This document shows, piece after piece, positions 16,183 through 24,709 of a DNA stretch of 64,000 nucleotides. The position numbers and the translations under genes were made by a program. Below the pieces are notes generated by a model. It was not told the DNA's origin and made no database searches. It saw nothing but the letters and a program-made list of their open reading frames with translations. Source of the stretch: Acidimicrobiales bacterium (lineage in GTDB: Bacteria; Actinomycetota; Acidimicrobiia; Acidimicrobiales; SZUA-35); the NCBI GenBank assembly GCA_020629155.1, contig JAHDDW010000002.1, forward strand, positions 1-64,000. The letters run 5' to 3'. Numbering within the stretch: the stretch's first letter is position 1; every line of letters starts with the position of its first letter.

Positions 16183-16869
16183 ATGAGCGACCCATATTTC
16201 ACGACTAAGACGTTTGCCTTTCTAAAAGACCTTGCACAGAACAATTCACGAGAATGGTTCAAAGCGAATCAAGAAACCTTTGAAGAACATGTTCGTGAAC
16301 CCGCCCTTGAGTTTATAGAAGATTTTACGCCTGCGTTGGAAGCTATCTCGCCGCATTTTGTGGCGAGTGCACGCAAATCTGGTGGGTCTCTTTTTCGTAT
16401 TCATAAAGATACTCGATTCTCGAAAGATAAAACACCCTATAAAACAAATACAGGAATGCAGTTTCGCCACGAAAAAGCAAAAGATGTGCACGCACCAGGG
16501 TTTTATCTACACATTGAACCTAGCGCCTGTTTCATGGGTATCGGGCTGTGGCGACCAGAGACGAAAGTTGCCTATCAAATCCGTGAAGCTATCGACACCA
16601 ACCCCAAAGCATGGCTGAAGGCGACAACAGACGCAGCATTCATCGAGTTATTCACACAAGAAGGCGACTCGCTTAGCCGACCGCCCAAAGGGTACGACAA
16701 AGACCATCCACTGCTTGTTGACCTTAAACGGAAAGATTTTATCGCGTCAACAAAAATGACACAGAAACAAATCACCTCACCAGACTTGCTAGAAACGTTT
16801 GCCGCCAATTGCGAAATAGCCTCTGACTATATGGCGTTTTTATGCAAGGCGGTCGGCGTCAAGTTTTAG
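16183..16869 (+). CDS. DUF2461 family protein
   Basis: A 228-residue TIGR02453/DUF2461 protein. The family features are the N-terminal FAFLKDLAQNNSREWFKANQ, the SLFRIHKDTRFSKDKTPYKTN strand-loop with conserved Arg/Asp/Lys, and the FYLHIEPSACFMGIGLWRPE segment. Function is unknown; members are widespread in Bacteria and fungi. ATG start. It overlaps the convergent hydrolase gene by 11 nt. Confidence 0.9.
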   Translation: MSDPYFTTKTFAFLKDLAQNNSREWFKANQETFEEHVREPALEFIEDFTPALEAISPHFVASARKSGGSLFRIHKDTRFSKDKTPYKTNTGMQFRHEKAKDVHAPGFYLHIEPSACFMGIGLWRPETKVAYQIREAIDTNPKAWLKATTDAAFIELFTQEGDSLSRPPKGYDKDHPLLVDLKRKDFIASTKMTQKQITSPDLLETFAANCEIASDYMAFLCKAVGVKF

Positions 16870-17425
16870 AGGCTATCGCAAAGATCTGGTTTCGCAGTTC
16901 ACTAAATGTTGTGAACCCTGCTTCTGCATTAAGGTGCCCACCATTTCGAATCGAAACAAAATCTGCGTCGAGGCTATCGGCGATGGTGCGGCCAAGTTGT
17001 TCTGGCACATACGGATCGTCAGACCCGTGATAAACCCGAACGTAACCAGCGCGCTGCTTGACAAGTTCGAAATCGCATGGACCAGTAACAAAACTTGCAT
17101 TATGAGGATCAAACGCCTCGTTGCCTAGAAGCGTCAGAAAACCACTAACTAACAGACAAGCTTTAATCGCGCCGCCTTGCGGTTCTGAAGCCTCTAACGC
17201 TCGAATCAAAAAGCCAGCGCCCATACTATGACCCACGACAATATCGTCAGAACGCAGCGAACCTACGGTCTCGTCAAGGACTTTCAACCAGGCATCTAAC
17301 GACTGACCCTCAACAGTCGGGAACGTTGGAATAACCACATCGAAATCAGAAAGTTCGTCAGCCATAGAGGGAAACCAGTTTTCGTTCGGGTTCCCGTATG
17401 TTCCGTGCAGCATAATAACTCGCAT
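16859..17425 (-). CDS. RBBP9/YdeN-type small alpha/beta hydrolase
   Basis: A 188-residue alpha/beta hydrolase of the RBBP9/YdeN group. The nucleophile Ser67 is in GHSMG, the acid Asp136/137 in GSDDPYVP, and the catalytic His164 in NGGHLNAEAGF, the last motif being typical of this family. The oxyanion region HGTYGNPNENWFP is at the N-terminus. Members are serine hydrolases with poorly known substrates. ATG start; convergent overlap with the DUF2461 gene. Confidence 0.88.
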   Translation of the reverse strand: MRVIMLHGTYGNPNENWFPSMADELSDFDVVIPTFPTVEGQSLDAWLKVLDETVGSLRSDDIVVGHSMGAGFLIRALEASEPQGGAIKACLLVSGFLTLLGNEAFDPHNASFVTGPCDFELVKQRAGYVRVYHGSDDPYVPEQLGRTIADSLDADFVSIRNGGHLNAEAGFTTFSELRNQIFAIASKT

Positions 17426-17506
17426 TGTTCCCCAGTCTCGAATCGAATCTTCATTAAGGCTATCTCTATGTATTCATTTTGCTGGTTTCGAAGCTAGGGT
17501 GATTTG

Positions 17507-17884
17507 ATGGATATTTTTGAACGCCCTGTTGTTACTGTGCCTGCTGACGATAAGCCAAGCGAACTAACTATTGTTGATGATGTTGTCGGCGACGGCACTG
17601 AAGCAACGCCTGGAAGCCAAGTTGCCGTTGACTATGTTGGCGTTTCCTGGAGCACAGGCAAAGAGTTCGACGCTTCTTGGAACCGTGGCGACCAGTTCAG
17701 CTTCACTCTTGGCGCTGGACAGGTTATCAGCGGCTGGGACCAAGGCGTTACAGGTATGAAAGTCGGCGGGCGTCGAACCTTGATAATCCCACCGAATCTT
17801 GGCTATGGTGTCCGAGGCGCAGGCGGAGCAATCGGCCCGAACGAGACGCTTATCTTCACAGTAGATTTACGCTCTATCGGCTAA
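17507..17884 (+). CDS. FKBP-type peptidyl-prolyl isomerase
   Basis: A single FKBP domain of 125 residues with no signal peptide, so it acts in the cytoplasm on proline bonds. Motifs include VAVDYVGVSWSTGKEFDASW, FTLGAGQVISGWDQGV and the flap region NLGYGVRGAGGAIGPNETLIFTVDL. The ATG at 17507 follows AGGGTGATTT; a TTG just before it is also possible. It is followed by a strong bidirectional terminator. Confidence 0.93.
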   Translation: MDIFERPVVTVPADDKPSELTIVDDVVGDGTEATPGSQVAVDYVGVSWSTGKEFDASWNRGDQFSFTLGAGQVISGWDQGVTGMKVGGRRTLIIPPNLGYGVRGAGGAIGPNETLIFTVDLRSIG

Positions 17885-17923
17885 AAACTTATCGGAGATA
17901 AAATTGTGCACTCAATTTTAGAC

Positions 17924-17973
17924 AAAAGAAGGGGTTGTTTTGTCTAAAATTGGACAAAACAACCCCTTCTTTT
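17924..17973. terminator. Bidirectional rho-independent terminator
   Basis: A 21-bp perfect stem (AAAAGAAGGGGTTGTTTTGTC paired with its complement) around an 8-nt loop, flanked by T-runs on both strands. It lies between the convergent FKBP and RNA ligase genes and can serve both. Confidence 0.9.
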
Positions 17974-17980
17974 ATACTAT

Positions 17981-19027
17981 TCAGTCTTTCTGTTTTAGTA
18001 AATATCTGTTCGATATGGCTTTAACAATGCGCTCAGGCACTATGGCATCACCTTCATAACGCCAAACAATCCCTTCAGGCGTTCGCCCTGGCGTAACCTG
18101 CGAATCCAATGCGTCAGCTGCTTCAATCGCCTCGTCTATAGTTGAAGGAAAATCTATGGCCAACACGGGCGCTGCTAGTTTTCGAATAGATCCAGGCCAC
18201 TGCGGTGTCGGCAAGTCTCGCCCATCGACAATCAACCTGAAAGCAAAATATCGCAGCTCTCGCAGTTGCAGTGGATTGCTTTGTATCCCTGGGCCAACAA
18301 GCTCACCTTGCAACACTATCTTTGTTGCACCAAGCTCAGCCGCCAATGATGACAGCAGCGCTTCGATAGCTAACTCTTCGGCGACTTTCCACTGCGACTG
18401 GCCAACGTTTTCAAGCTCCAAGTTGCGACTGCATGCGCCGAAACTTGTTTCATTTGCTGACTCGTCAGCGTCGGTTCGATAATAGTATGACGTTGAGGTG
18501 CCATCGACTTTTTCTGTCGCAACCCAGTTAGACGTGTCAGAGAACTCTGCCAGCGTAACATTTTGGATCCGCTCAGCGTCGGTCATCGGCACAAAGCTTG
18601 GACGGTTTCCTTTTGCCTTGCCTGCAAGCGCCGCTGGCACAGGAGGGTCCCATTTACGCAAGTTGAGCACAGACGTAACGTCTCGCCCGACAGTCAAGTC
18701 ATCGCCAATTTCATCAGCAAAAAGCTCGACCGACAGCAACAGGCCTTGTGAAATTTTACCTCGCAGTTTAGCGGTCCGCAGAACGTGTCCTTTGTACCCG
18801 TCGACGGGGTCTGTTTTAACACCTCGTTTAATGAAGAATGAAAATCTTTCGTCGTCAGCGTGCAGCATTGTATCTATCTCAAAATAGATAACTTTGTCAC
18901 CTGGCGACACTTCCCCGATGCGTGTTATAACGTTCCAACCTCGAACAACAGCAATCTCTAACGCGTCAGCGTTATCATGCGGTTTCACTTCAAGAACTTC
19001 TTCGATTGTTGCCAATGCTCTAGCCAT
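17981..19027 (-). CDS. DraRnl-type (Rnl5) RNA ligase
   Basis: An ATP-dependent RNA ligase that seals 3'-OH/5'-phosphate ends. It has an N-terminal OB-like domain (about 1-120, [20 protein letters not shown]) as in Deinococcus radiodurans Rnl, then the adenylyltransferase core: motif I TEKVDGTS with Lys173, motif III-like [19 protein letters not shown], motif IV EGIVWRY and motif [10 protein letters not shown]. 348 residues from the ATG at 19027, which fits homologous N-termini better than a GTG nine codons upstream. No RtcB or Pnkp partner is nearby. Confidence 0.88.
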   Translation of the reverse strand: MARALATIEEVLEVKPHDNADALEIAVVRGWNVITRIGEVSPGDKVIYFEIDTMLHADDERFSFFIKRGVKTDPVDGYKGHVLRTAKLRGKISQGLLLSVELFADEIGDDLTVGRDVTSVLNLRKWDPPVPAALAGKAKGNRPSFVPMTDAERIQNVTLAEFSDTSNWVATEKVDGTSTSYYYRTDADESANETSFGACSRNLELENVGQSQWKVAEELAIEALLSSLAAELGATKIVLQGELVGPGIQSNPLQLRELRYFAFRLIVDGRDLPTPQWPGSIRKLAAPVLAIDFPSTIDEAIEAADALDSQVTPGRTPEGIVWRYEGDAIVPERIVKAISNRYLLKQKD

Positions 19028-19149
19028 GGGTGCAAACCTAGCAGAGACAACCACGTTTTGTCACACGATTTTAGGCACATCATCAACGCTACGAGGCTGA
19101 CTGTTTGGAATAGTTCTCTGACGGTTCTTGTTTACTTTAGAGGATCGCT

Positions 19150-19240
19150 ACTTGTTGCTACCCTTTGCATTTCTGCTTCACAGCAAGAGACAACACGTAA
19201 TTTTAGCGGTTTTCTGTTAATGCGTTGTGCTAGAAAAGAA
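19150..19240 (+). repeat. Interspersed repeat R1, decayed copy
   Basis: GCTACCCTTTGCATTTCTGCTTC and ACACGTAATTTTAGCGG.TTTCTG.TAATGCG align with the middle and right part of copy A (504-637) but with many changes. It lies between the RNA ligase and MsrA genes, upstream of the msrA ribosome binding site. Confidence 0.55.
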
Positions 19241-19279
19241 TACGTTGAGGTACGCTTAACTATTGGAAGGAGCTGTTTT

Positions 19280-19912
19280 ATGGGTTTTTTATCTCGTTTG
19301 GGGTCCGCTTCTCATGAACCTATCGAAGGCCGCGATCAGCCATTGTTGACAAACCCAATACATCTAGTTCTTGGCACTTCAATGACCGAGCCATTCCCTA
19401 ACAATGTTGCCCAGTTGATTGTTGGCATGGGTTGTTTTTGGGGCGCTGAAAGACTTTTCTGGGAACTCAACGGTGTGCATACAACGGCAGTCGGCTACAG
19501 CGGCGGCACAACAAAAAATCCAACTTGGCATGAAGCTTGTACGGGCAGGACCGGCCATACCGAAGCTGTTCTTGTTGTGTCTGATCCTGCGGTGGTTACT
19601 GTTGAAGAACTCTTAAAAGTTTTCTGGGAGAATCATGACCCCACACAGAAAGATCGGCAAGGCAATGATCGAGGCCCTCACTATCGATCTGCGCTCTATG
19701 CCTCTTCACCCGAGCAATTGGCCGTGTTTGAAGCCTCAGCTGACAAGTATCAGAAACGACTCACATCTGCTGGTTATGGCCAGATTCAGACAGAGATTGC
19801 TCTTGCTGGGCCGTTTTATTATGCCGAACAAGCCCACCAACAATATTTGGCTAGGAATCCGCAAGGTTATTGCAATCATGGTTTTTGTCAAGCGGCCTAC
19901 GACGAACACTGA
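19280..19912 (+). CDS. msrA: Peptide-methionine (S)-S-oxide reductase
   Basis: It repairs oxidised methionine in proteins. The catalytic Cys52 is in [14 protein letters not shown], followed by [22 protein letters not shown] and the [23 protein letters not shown] block. Resolving cysteines are in YCNHGFC at the C-terminus. The ATG at 19280 is preceded by GGAAGGAG at 7-8 nt; the frame is open about 100 codons farther upstream, but that part is R1 repeat and not coding. The 40-residue N-terminal extension before the core is typical of longer bacterial MsrA. Confidence 0.95.
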   Translation: MGFLSRLGSASHEPIEGRDQPLLTNPIHLVLGTSMTEPFPNNVAQLIVGMGCFWGAERLFWELNGVHTTAVGYSGGTTKNPTWHEACTGRTGHTEAVLVVSDPAVVTVEELLKVFWENHDPTQKDRQGNDRGPHYRSALYASSPEQLAVFEASADKYQKRLTSAGYGQIQTEIALAGPFYYAEQAHQQYLARNPQGYCNHGFCQAAYDEH

Positions 19913-19967
19913 CCGCCTGACATATTGCTTGACAGCTATCTAGGGTCTCGCCCGAAGAAAGCAACAA

Positions 19968-20055
19968 GCTGGTTGATTCTGGGATGGTCATTCCCGAGAA
20001 ATCGGGGATCTTGCCCAGCTGAGATTCCCACTTTCGTGGGATTGACGACCTGAAT
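19968..20055 (+). repeat. Interspersed repeat R2, decayed copy
   Basis: GGGATGGTCATTCCCGAG, TCGGGGATCTTGCC and GAGATTCCCA.TTTCGTGGGAT show the TCATTCCC/GGGGAT logic of R2 (3715-3936) but with divergent stems. The rest of the gap to 20250 holds a TGCGG...CCGCA hairpin near 20080-20100 and otherwise nothing I recognise. Confidence 0.45.
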
Positions 20056-20255
20056 AAGCTAGGAATCAACCATCTAGCTGTGCGGATCAGTTTTCCGCAT
20101 CGAGAGTACAGCTATTTTTCCTATAAACATGGCTTAACTGACCTGGTCTGTGTCGCAGCTTGTCAATTTAGAAACAGTTTTATATTATTTTGCCTCCCAC
20201 CGCTATTATTAGTAGGTCAAGTCTTGTCTTTTGATAGGGATCTAACTTTGTTAGT

Positions 20256-20284
20256 TTGACATTCGAGATGGTCTCGAACATTAA
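20256..20284 (+). promoter_or_regulatory. Promoter with palindrome filling the spacer
   Basis: TTGACA (20256-20261) is followed directly by TTCGAGATGGTCTCGAA, a perfect 7-3-7 palindrome (20262-20278), then CATTAAGAT as a weak -10. The site lies 28 bp before the ribosome binding site of the DUF937/OmpA gene. A dimeric regulator bound here would cover the promoter. Confidence 0.5.
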
Positions 20285-20311
20285 GATGATGAGAAAGGAC
20301 GGCACCTATAC

Positions 20312-21883
20312 ATGCCCTCCATATTTGAATCGGTAACAGAGCTGCTCAATGAAGAGAGCACTCTAGACGAAATCGGCAGTTTGCTAGGCGGAAACAAGAA
20401 ACAAGCGAAGAAAGCTATCGCTGGTTCTACTCCTAGCCTTGTGGCTGGACTAGCTGATAAAGCTGCTCAGCCAGGAGGCTCTGAAACCATAGTAGGTCTT
20501 CTAGACTCTGCGCAAGCACCAGACGCTGACACGATTTCTGAATTTATTACTGAAGGCAAACCCGACCAAGGTAACGATATAATCGACGGGATTTTTGGAT
20601 CCAATCGTGACGATTTAATCGAAACTATTTCTTCCAAAAATGATTTGGAACCAAAAATGGTTGGCAAATTGCTACCTATGCTGGCTCCTATCGTTATGGG
20701 TTTTCTTGCCAAGACACATAAAAAAGAAAAACTGGACAATGATGGCGTTGCTTCATTGCTCGGCGACGAAAAAGCTGCTCTTGTTAAAGATGGCCTAGTT
20801 GCTTCTAAAAAGAAAACTGCTAAAAAATCTGAAAAGAAAAAGCCTGTCGCTGCAGAAAAAGCTTCTAAGAAAGCTGACACAGCAAAGAAGGGTGCCAAAG
20901 CTGGCGTCGCTGGAGCTGCAGCTAGTGCGTCTGCTGCTAAAAGCAAAAGCTACAAGTCTGCGTCTGCTGCCAAAAACAAAGCTAAAACCGCAAAGGTTTC
21001 CTCTGGCGCTGCTGCTTCTAAAGCTAGAGGCGTCGCACAAGAAGAAGCTTCTCGTGGCTGGTTCTGGTGGCTTCTGGCAGCTATCGCTGGTGTGCTTGCT
21101 ATAGCATTCTTGCTTAAGCAGTGCGGCTCAGACGAGGAAACACCAAACGACGAGACGACAATTGCTAGCACAAGTGTCGTTGATGGCGAAAAATTAGCCA
21201 CAGAAGCAGAAGCTTCTATGGCTGACACCGATGGCCTCAAAGGCTACGCATTGAACGCTATTGCCAACACTGACGGTGTTGTAACGCTTCAAGGTAAAGT
21301 GCCTACAGAAGAGCTACGGGCTGCAGCAGCTGCAGCAGTTGAAGGCAACGAGGGTGTTACAAGTGTTGTAAACAGCATCGAAGTTGACGAAACTGTAGAA
21401 CCAACAGAAACAACAGTCGCTGGCGAAACAACCGTTGATGCTCCTAGCACAACAGTTGAGGCTCCAACAACAACTGCTGCGCCAGCTACAACAGCTGCAA
21501 GCACAACTGCGACTCCTCCCACAACAGCAAAAGCTGATTCTGGGTCTGCTGGTTCTTTGAACCTTGAACCTATTGAATTTGAAGAGTTCTCTTCACAGCT
21601 GACCGCTGATGGCCAAGCAACGCTTGATAAAGCTGCTGAATTTATCAAAGCCAACGAGGGTAGCTATGAAATTCAAGGTCATACAAATGATGTGGGCCCA
21701 GCTGATGGAAACCAGCGACTCAGCCAGAAACGTGCTGATAGAGCAAAGCAGTACCTTGTTTCAAAAGGTATCGCTGCTGACAGTTTGACAGCAAAAGGCT
21801 TTGGCGAAAGCACTCCTAAAGTTCCTCATGGATCTGCTGGCGCGCTTGAAGCTAACCGCCGTGTTGTGATTGTTTCTGCTTAA
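20312..21883 (+). CDS. DUF937-BON-like-OmpA membrane protein
   Basis: A 523-residue mosaic. Residues 1-160 resemble DUF937 (FESVTELLNEESTLDEIGSLLGG). Residues 165-245 are a Lys/Ala/Ser-rich linker. A single membrane helix (WFWWLLAAIAGVLAIAFLL) is near 250-270, then a BON-like repeat (GVVTLQGKVPTEELRAAAAAAV), a Thr/Ala/Pro-rich stalk, and a C-terminal OmpA peptidoglycan-binding domain (YEIQGHTNDVGPADGNQRLSQKRADRAKQYL). DUF937 should face the cytoplasm and OmpA the cell wall. One of three BON-like/OmpA proteins in the window. ATG with GAAAGGA upstream. Confidence 0.85.
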   Translation: MPSIFESVTELLNEESTLDEIGSLLGGNKKQAKKAIAGSTPSLVAGLADKAAQPGGSETIVGLLDSAQAPDADTISEFITEGKPDQGNDIIDGIFGSNRDDLIETISSKNDLEPKMVGKLLPMLAPIVMGFLAKTHKKEKLDNDGVASLLGDEKAALVKDGLVASKKKTAKKSEKKKPVAAEKASKKADTAKKGAKAGVAGAAASASAAKSKSYKSASAAKNKAKTAKVSSGAAASKARGVAQEEASRGWFWWLLAAIAGVLAIAFLLKQCGSDEETPNDETTIASTSVVDGEKLATEAEASMADTDGLKGYALNAIANTDGVVTLQGKVPTEELRAAAAAAVEGNEGVTSVVNSIEVDETVEPTETTVAGETTVDAPSTTVEAPTTTAAPATTAASTTATPPTTAKADSGSAGSLNLEPIEFEEFSSQLTADGQATLDKAAEFIKANEGSYEIQGHTNDVGPADGNQRLSQKRADRAKQYLVSKGIAADSLTAKGFGESTPKVPHGSAGALEANRRVVIVSA

Positions 21884-21911
21884 AAACAGTCTCAATTTTC
21901 ATTACTGTAGC

Positions 21912-21935
21912 AAAGGAGGCCTTCGGGTCTCCTTT
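21912..21935 (+). terminator. UUCG-loop terminator
   Basis: AAAGGAGGCC-TTCG-GGTCTCCTTT forms a 10-bp stem capped by a stable UUCG tetraloop, 28 nt after the OmpA gene stop. The T-run after it is short (TTTTGG), so efficiency is uncertain. Confidence 0.7.
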
Positions 21936-21986
21936 ACTGCTTTTGGCCGTGAAATCTAGAACACGTCTTGCAGCTAGACAAACCTG

Positions 21987-22862
21987 TTAACGTTGCCCTG
22001 ACAGTAAATTCTTGTAGAAATCCTGAGGTTCTGCGAAAAATCGTTTCCACAGCCCTGTTGATTCCAAAGATTCAAACGTTGTTTGTTTGGTTCCTGTTTC
22101 GGCGTTTAGCTCAAAAACGTGGGCACCTGGGAAGGCCATCAGCAATGGAGAATGTGTAGAAATAATAAATTGTGAGCCTTTCGCAAGTGACTGACTCATC
22201 AACGCACAAAACGACATGAGGCCTTGTATCGAAAGCGCAGATTCAGGCTCGTCAAGCAGATAAAGCCCTGCGCCACTGAAACGACTGGCTGCTAGGTCTA
22301 GGAATGATTCGCCATGTGAACGGTGGTGAAATTTGGGGAACGTTGGGGCGAGATGTTCGTCTTCTTCGATATGGCTAGCCATGCCATAAAACGTTTCAGC
22401 ACGCAGAAACCAGCCCCATCGCGGATTGCGATTCCATTCCAGCACAAGGTGGTCAGCGAGTGAGCTGTGCGTATCATGCGTTGCGAAGCGCAAGTTGCGG
22501 CTTCCGCCCTCTGGGTTGAACCTGGCGATAATCGCTATGGCTTCAAGTATTGTTGATTTACCAGCACCGTTGTTGCCCGCAAGAATGTTCATCGGCCCAA
22601 AGTTAAGCTGATCGAGCGTTTGTACAGCTGGCAAGTCAAGGGCGTAGTCGTTCGAGGCTTCGTCATCTTCTGACTGATTCGGTTCACCCTGCTCAGGTTT
22701 GTCATCAACTTTGTCTTGATACCAATCAGGAAAGTCGTTTTTGTCCCATTCATCGTCACTGCCATCGGTTTCCTGGCCAGTTGGTTGATCCACAGGTTCT
22801 TCAATCGGTTGATCGTTCAGCCGAACTCGACGGAGGAAAGGCGCGTCGCTTTTAGTGACCAT
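21987..22862 (-). CDS. AAA_21-type ATPase
   Basis: A 291-residue ABC-like/RecF-like ATPase. P-loop GNNGAGKST is at 96-104, a SHGESFLDL signature follows, and Walker B LYLLDEPESALS and the STHSPLL switch come later. This is the form seen in putative ATP-binding proteins of the YddK/AAA_21 group, often alone in genomes. Residues 20-72 are a very acidic, low-complexity insertion rarely seen in this family. No partner nuclease or permease is next to it. Function unknown. Confidence 0.85.
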   Translation of the reverse strand: MVTKSDAPFLRRVRLNDQPIEEPVDQPTGQETDGSDDEWDKNDFPDWYQDKVDDKPEQGEPNQSEDDEASNDYALDLPAVQTLDQLNFGPMNILAGNNGAGKSTILEAIAIIARFNPEGGSRNLRFATHDTHSSLADHLVLEWNRNPRWGWFLRAETFYGMASHIEEDEHLAPTFPKFHHRSHGESFLDLAASRFSGAGLYLLDEPESALSIQGLMSFCALMSQSLAKGSQFIISTHSPLLMAFPGAHVFELNAETGTKQTTFESLESTGLWKRFFAEPQDFYKNLLSGQR

Positions 22863-22876
22863 AGATCGAGTCTACT

Positions 22877-23182
22877 GTGGCAACAATTAACTATTTACAA
22901 ACAGGCTATGAAATAAACTATTGGAGAACCAAAGGCGGCTTAGAAGTTTATTTTGTTCTCTATGGCGAGGATCGACTGCCTGCTTTTGAAGTCAAACGAA
23001 CGGCGGCAATTAGGAAATCCCATACAAAAGGCTTACGTGCTTTTTATCAGGACTATCCAATGGCTGAAAGATGCATGATTTACGACGGCAAACAAAGACA
23101 ACGGCAAGACGGCATCACAATCTTACCTATCAAAGAAGCACTGTTACATCTCCCCGCTGTCTTAGGTGGCACATTTCGCTAA
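22877..23182 (+). pseudogene. DUF4143 domain fragment
   Basis: A 101-codon frame matching only the tail of the DUF4143 domain: YWRTKGGLEVYFVL, FEVKRTAAIRKSHTKGLRAF, ILPIKEALLHLP. The conserved acidic residue in the usual GxEVDF motif is Tyr here. There is no ATPase part and the gene upstream runs the other way, so this is a remnant, possibly from the same kind of gene as at 1-501. Confidence 0.7.
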
Positions 23183-23194
23183 GATGAGGAGATT

Positions 23195-23257
23195 ATGACA
23201 ACGTTTCGCACTGTCTCAAAAAAAGTAGCCTATGAAAATCTGTGGATGTCGTTCTGA
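23195..23257 (+). pseudogene. Nudix hydrolase N-terminal remnant
   Basis: ATG with GAGGAG at 3 nt, then MTTFRTVSKKVAYENLWMSF and a TGA. The VSKKVAYENLWMS pattern is the usual entry strand of ADP-ribose pyrophosphatase-like Nudix proteins, but the domain is lost after 20 codons. The rest of the gap (23258-23547) shows other short coding-looking frames (for example LKQHPNLVFCHLDYCKLDLS at about 23290-23350) broken by stops, and no intact gene. Confidence 0.4.
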
Positions 23258-23547
23258 TTTACGTTTATATTTAGCAAGGTTCGTTTCTACAAGTTCTGAA
23301 GCAACACCCAAATCTTGTGTTCTGTCATCTCGATTACTGCAAACTTGACCTCTCAAAACAGCGTGCGCTGACACACATGGGCTACACATCTGTTGCTGTG
23401 TCGCCTTAAGAACGATCATCCGTGCGAATTTCTTTCAGGTCGGCAAGGAACGATGCCCGGTGAATCGAGAAACGGCTACAACAAGTCAAATTGTGGGCTT
23501 TAACAACAAGCTCTAGCGAATTTGGGCGTGCTCAAACTGAAATTGAA

Positions 23548-23991
23548 TTAAACAGCTGTTTCGACATCTTTGGTTGCGAAGCAAATGATTTGCCTAGCAC
23601 CTTTGTCCCAGTTCGATTCTGTTGGGTAATAGATCTTCATTTGCAGATCTGATTCTTCATAGAGCTGTGAAAACGATTCAGCAAATTGGCGTTCGCAGTA
23701 GGCTCTAGTTTTCGTTTCGGCAGCTTCGGGTTCTGGATATTGCGAATTGATAGGAAAACCTTCAATGTCAACAGCAAAAACCTCAAGGATGTCGCTTGAG
23801 TCGCAATCGGCTTTTTTGACACGCCCTGGAGAGTTTTCACTTTCAGCAGGCAGCGAGGCTATACATTGGCCTTTAGTTAGCTCACCAATCGCCACTGTAG
23901 ACGATTTGCGAAACTTATAGATGCCGTACCCTGCCATGAGAAAAACCACCACAGCAGCAAAAACAAGTAAAGGCTTTTTATAGGTACTCAT
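23548..23991 (-). CDS. Membrane-anchored protein, septum-formation-like domain
   Basis: A 147-residue protein with an N-terminal membrane anchor (LLVFAAVVVFLMAGYGIYKF) and an outside domain with paired cysteines: GQCIASLP, KADCDSSDILEVFAV, AYCERQF and QIICFA. This spacing recalls the Septum_form/DUF4190-associated domain of actinobacterial envelope proteins, where the cysteines form disulfides. That assignment is tentative. Monocistronic. Confidence 0.55.
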   Translation of the reverse strand: MSTYKKPLLVFAAVVVFLMAGYGIYKFRKSSTVAIGELTKGQCIASLPAESENSPGRVKKADCDSSDILEVFAVDIEGFPINSQYPEPEAAETKTRAYCERQFAESFSQLYEESDLQMKIYYPTESNWDKGARQIICFATKDVETAV

Positions 23992-24106
23992 TCCTTAAAG
24001 GGTACCTCTTCCTTATCAATTTTCTCTAGCCGTCAGATGTTTAAGGTTTCAATCAAACAAATCGACTCACCCTTAAATGAAAGATCGAACCTTGTAAACT
24101 ACGTTG

Positions 24107-24616
24107 ATGGAAAGAAAAATCGTTGAAAGAATACTAGTTCGACGCTGGAAACCTTCAGACTTCGCAGATACAGCCGAATTAAACGAAGCTGCCGAAAAAC
24201 ACATAGGCATGTTGCCTGAAAGTGGTAGCTGGTCTAAGGATATGTTAGGGATTCAAGAAAAATTTATTGATAGCGGTGGCGACTTTATGCTTGGCCATAT
24301 CGATAATGAACTAGTTGTTATGGGCGGATACACCTGCCAAAAAACATTCGCCGAGATTAAAAGAATGAGAGTAACTCCAGATTTGCAAGGCAAAGGTATC
24401 GGACGCTGGTTTCTTACACTGCTCGAACGCGACATTAAAGAAAAAAATATAGAACAGATAGTTGTTAGCACCACCAGCGAACAACAAGGGGCCCTCCGTC
24501 TCTATGAGGGATCAAACTATCTAGAAGTTGGAAGACGGATAGAAGATAGAGATCACGAAAAAGGAATTGAAATCGTCACATTCAACAAAAACCTATCCTC
24601 GGCTAACCCAACGTAA
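24107..24616 (+). CDS. GNAT family N-acetyltransferase
   Basis: A 169-residue acetyl-CoA-dependent acetyltransferase. The core strand MGGYTCQKTFAEIKRMRVTPDLQGKGIGRWFL contains the Q/RxxGxG/A cofactor-binding motif (QGKGIG), and the C-terminal GALRLYEGSNYLEVGRR is the typical alpha4/beta7 element. Substrate cannot be told. ATG at 24107 or TTG at 24104. No operon partners. Confidence 0.85.
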   Translation: MERKIVERILVRRWKPSDFADTAELNEAAEKHIGMLPESGSWSKDMLGIQEKFIDSGGDFMLGHIDNELVVMGGYTCQKTFAEIKRMRVTPDLQGKGIGRWFLTLLERDIKEKNIEQIVVSTTSEQQGALRLYEGSNYLEVGRRIEDRDHEKGIEIVTFNKNLSSANPT

Positions 24617-24709
24617 GACAAGTAGTTAACACACCAAAACCCTTAGATGGTTTTTAGGAAGATCTACCTGTTTTCTTTGTCTTTGCGCGACTGTTGCCGA
24701 TCGAGATCT

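Noticed and set aside
18977-19279. Long N-terminal extension of msrA
   Set aside because: The extension crosses the divergent RNA ligase start and the R1 repeat; a strong GGAAGGAG and ATG at 19280 mark the true start.
21289-21654. 121-residue Ala/Val/Ser-rich ORF (-)
   Set aside because: It is antisense to the Thr/Ala/Pro stalk of the OmpA-type gene and has no independent support.
23216-23419. 67-residue ORF (-) in the decayed patch
   Set aside because: No ribosome binding site or recognisable motif, and it lies opposite better coding-like remnants on the plus strand.
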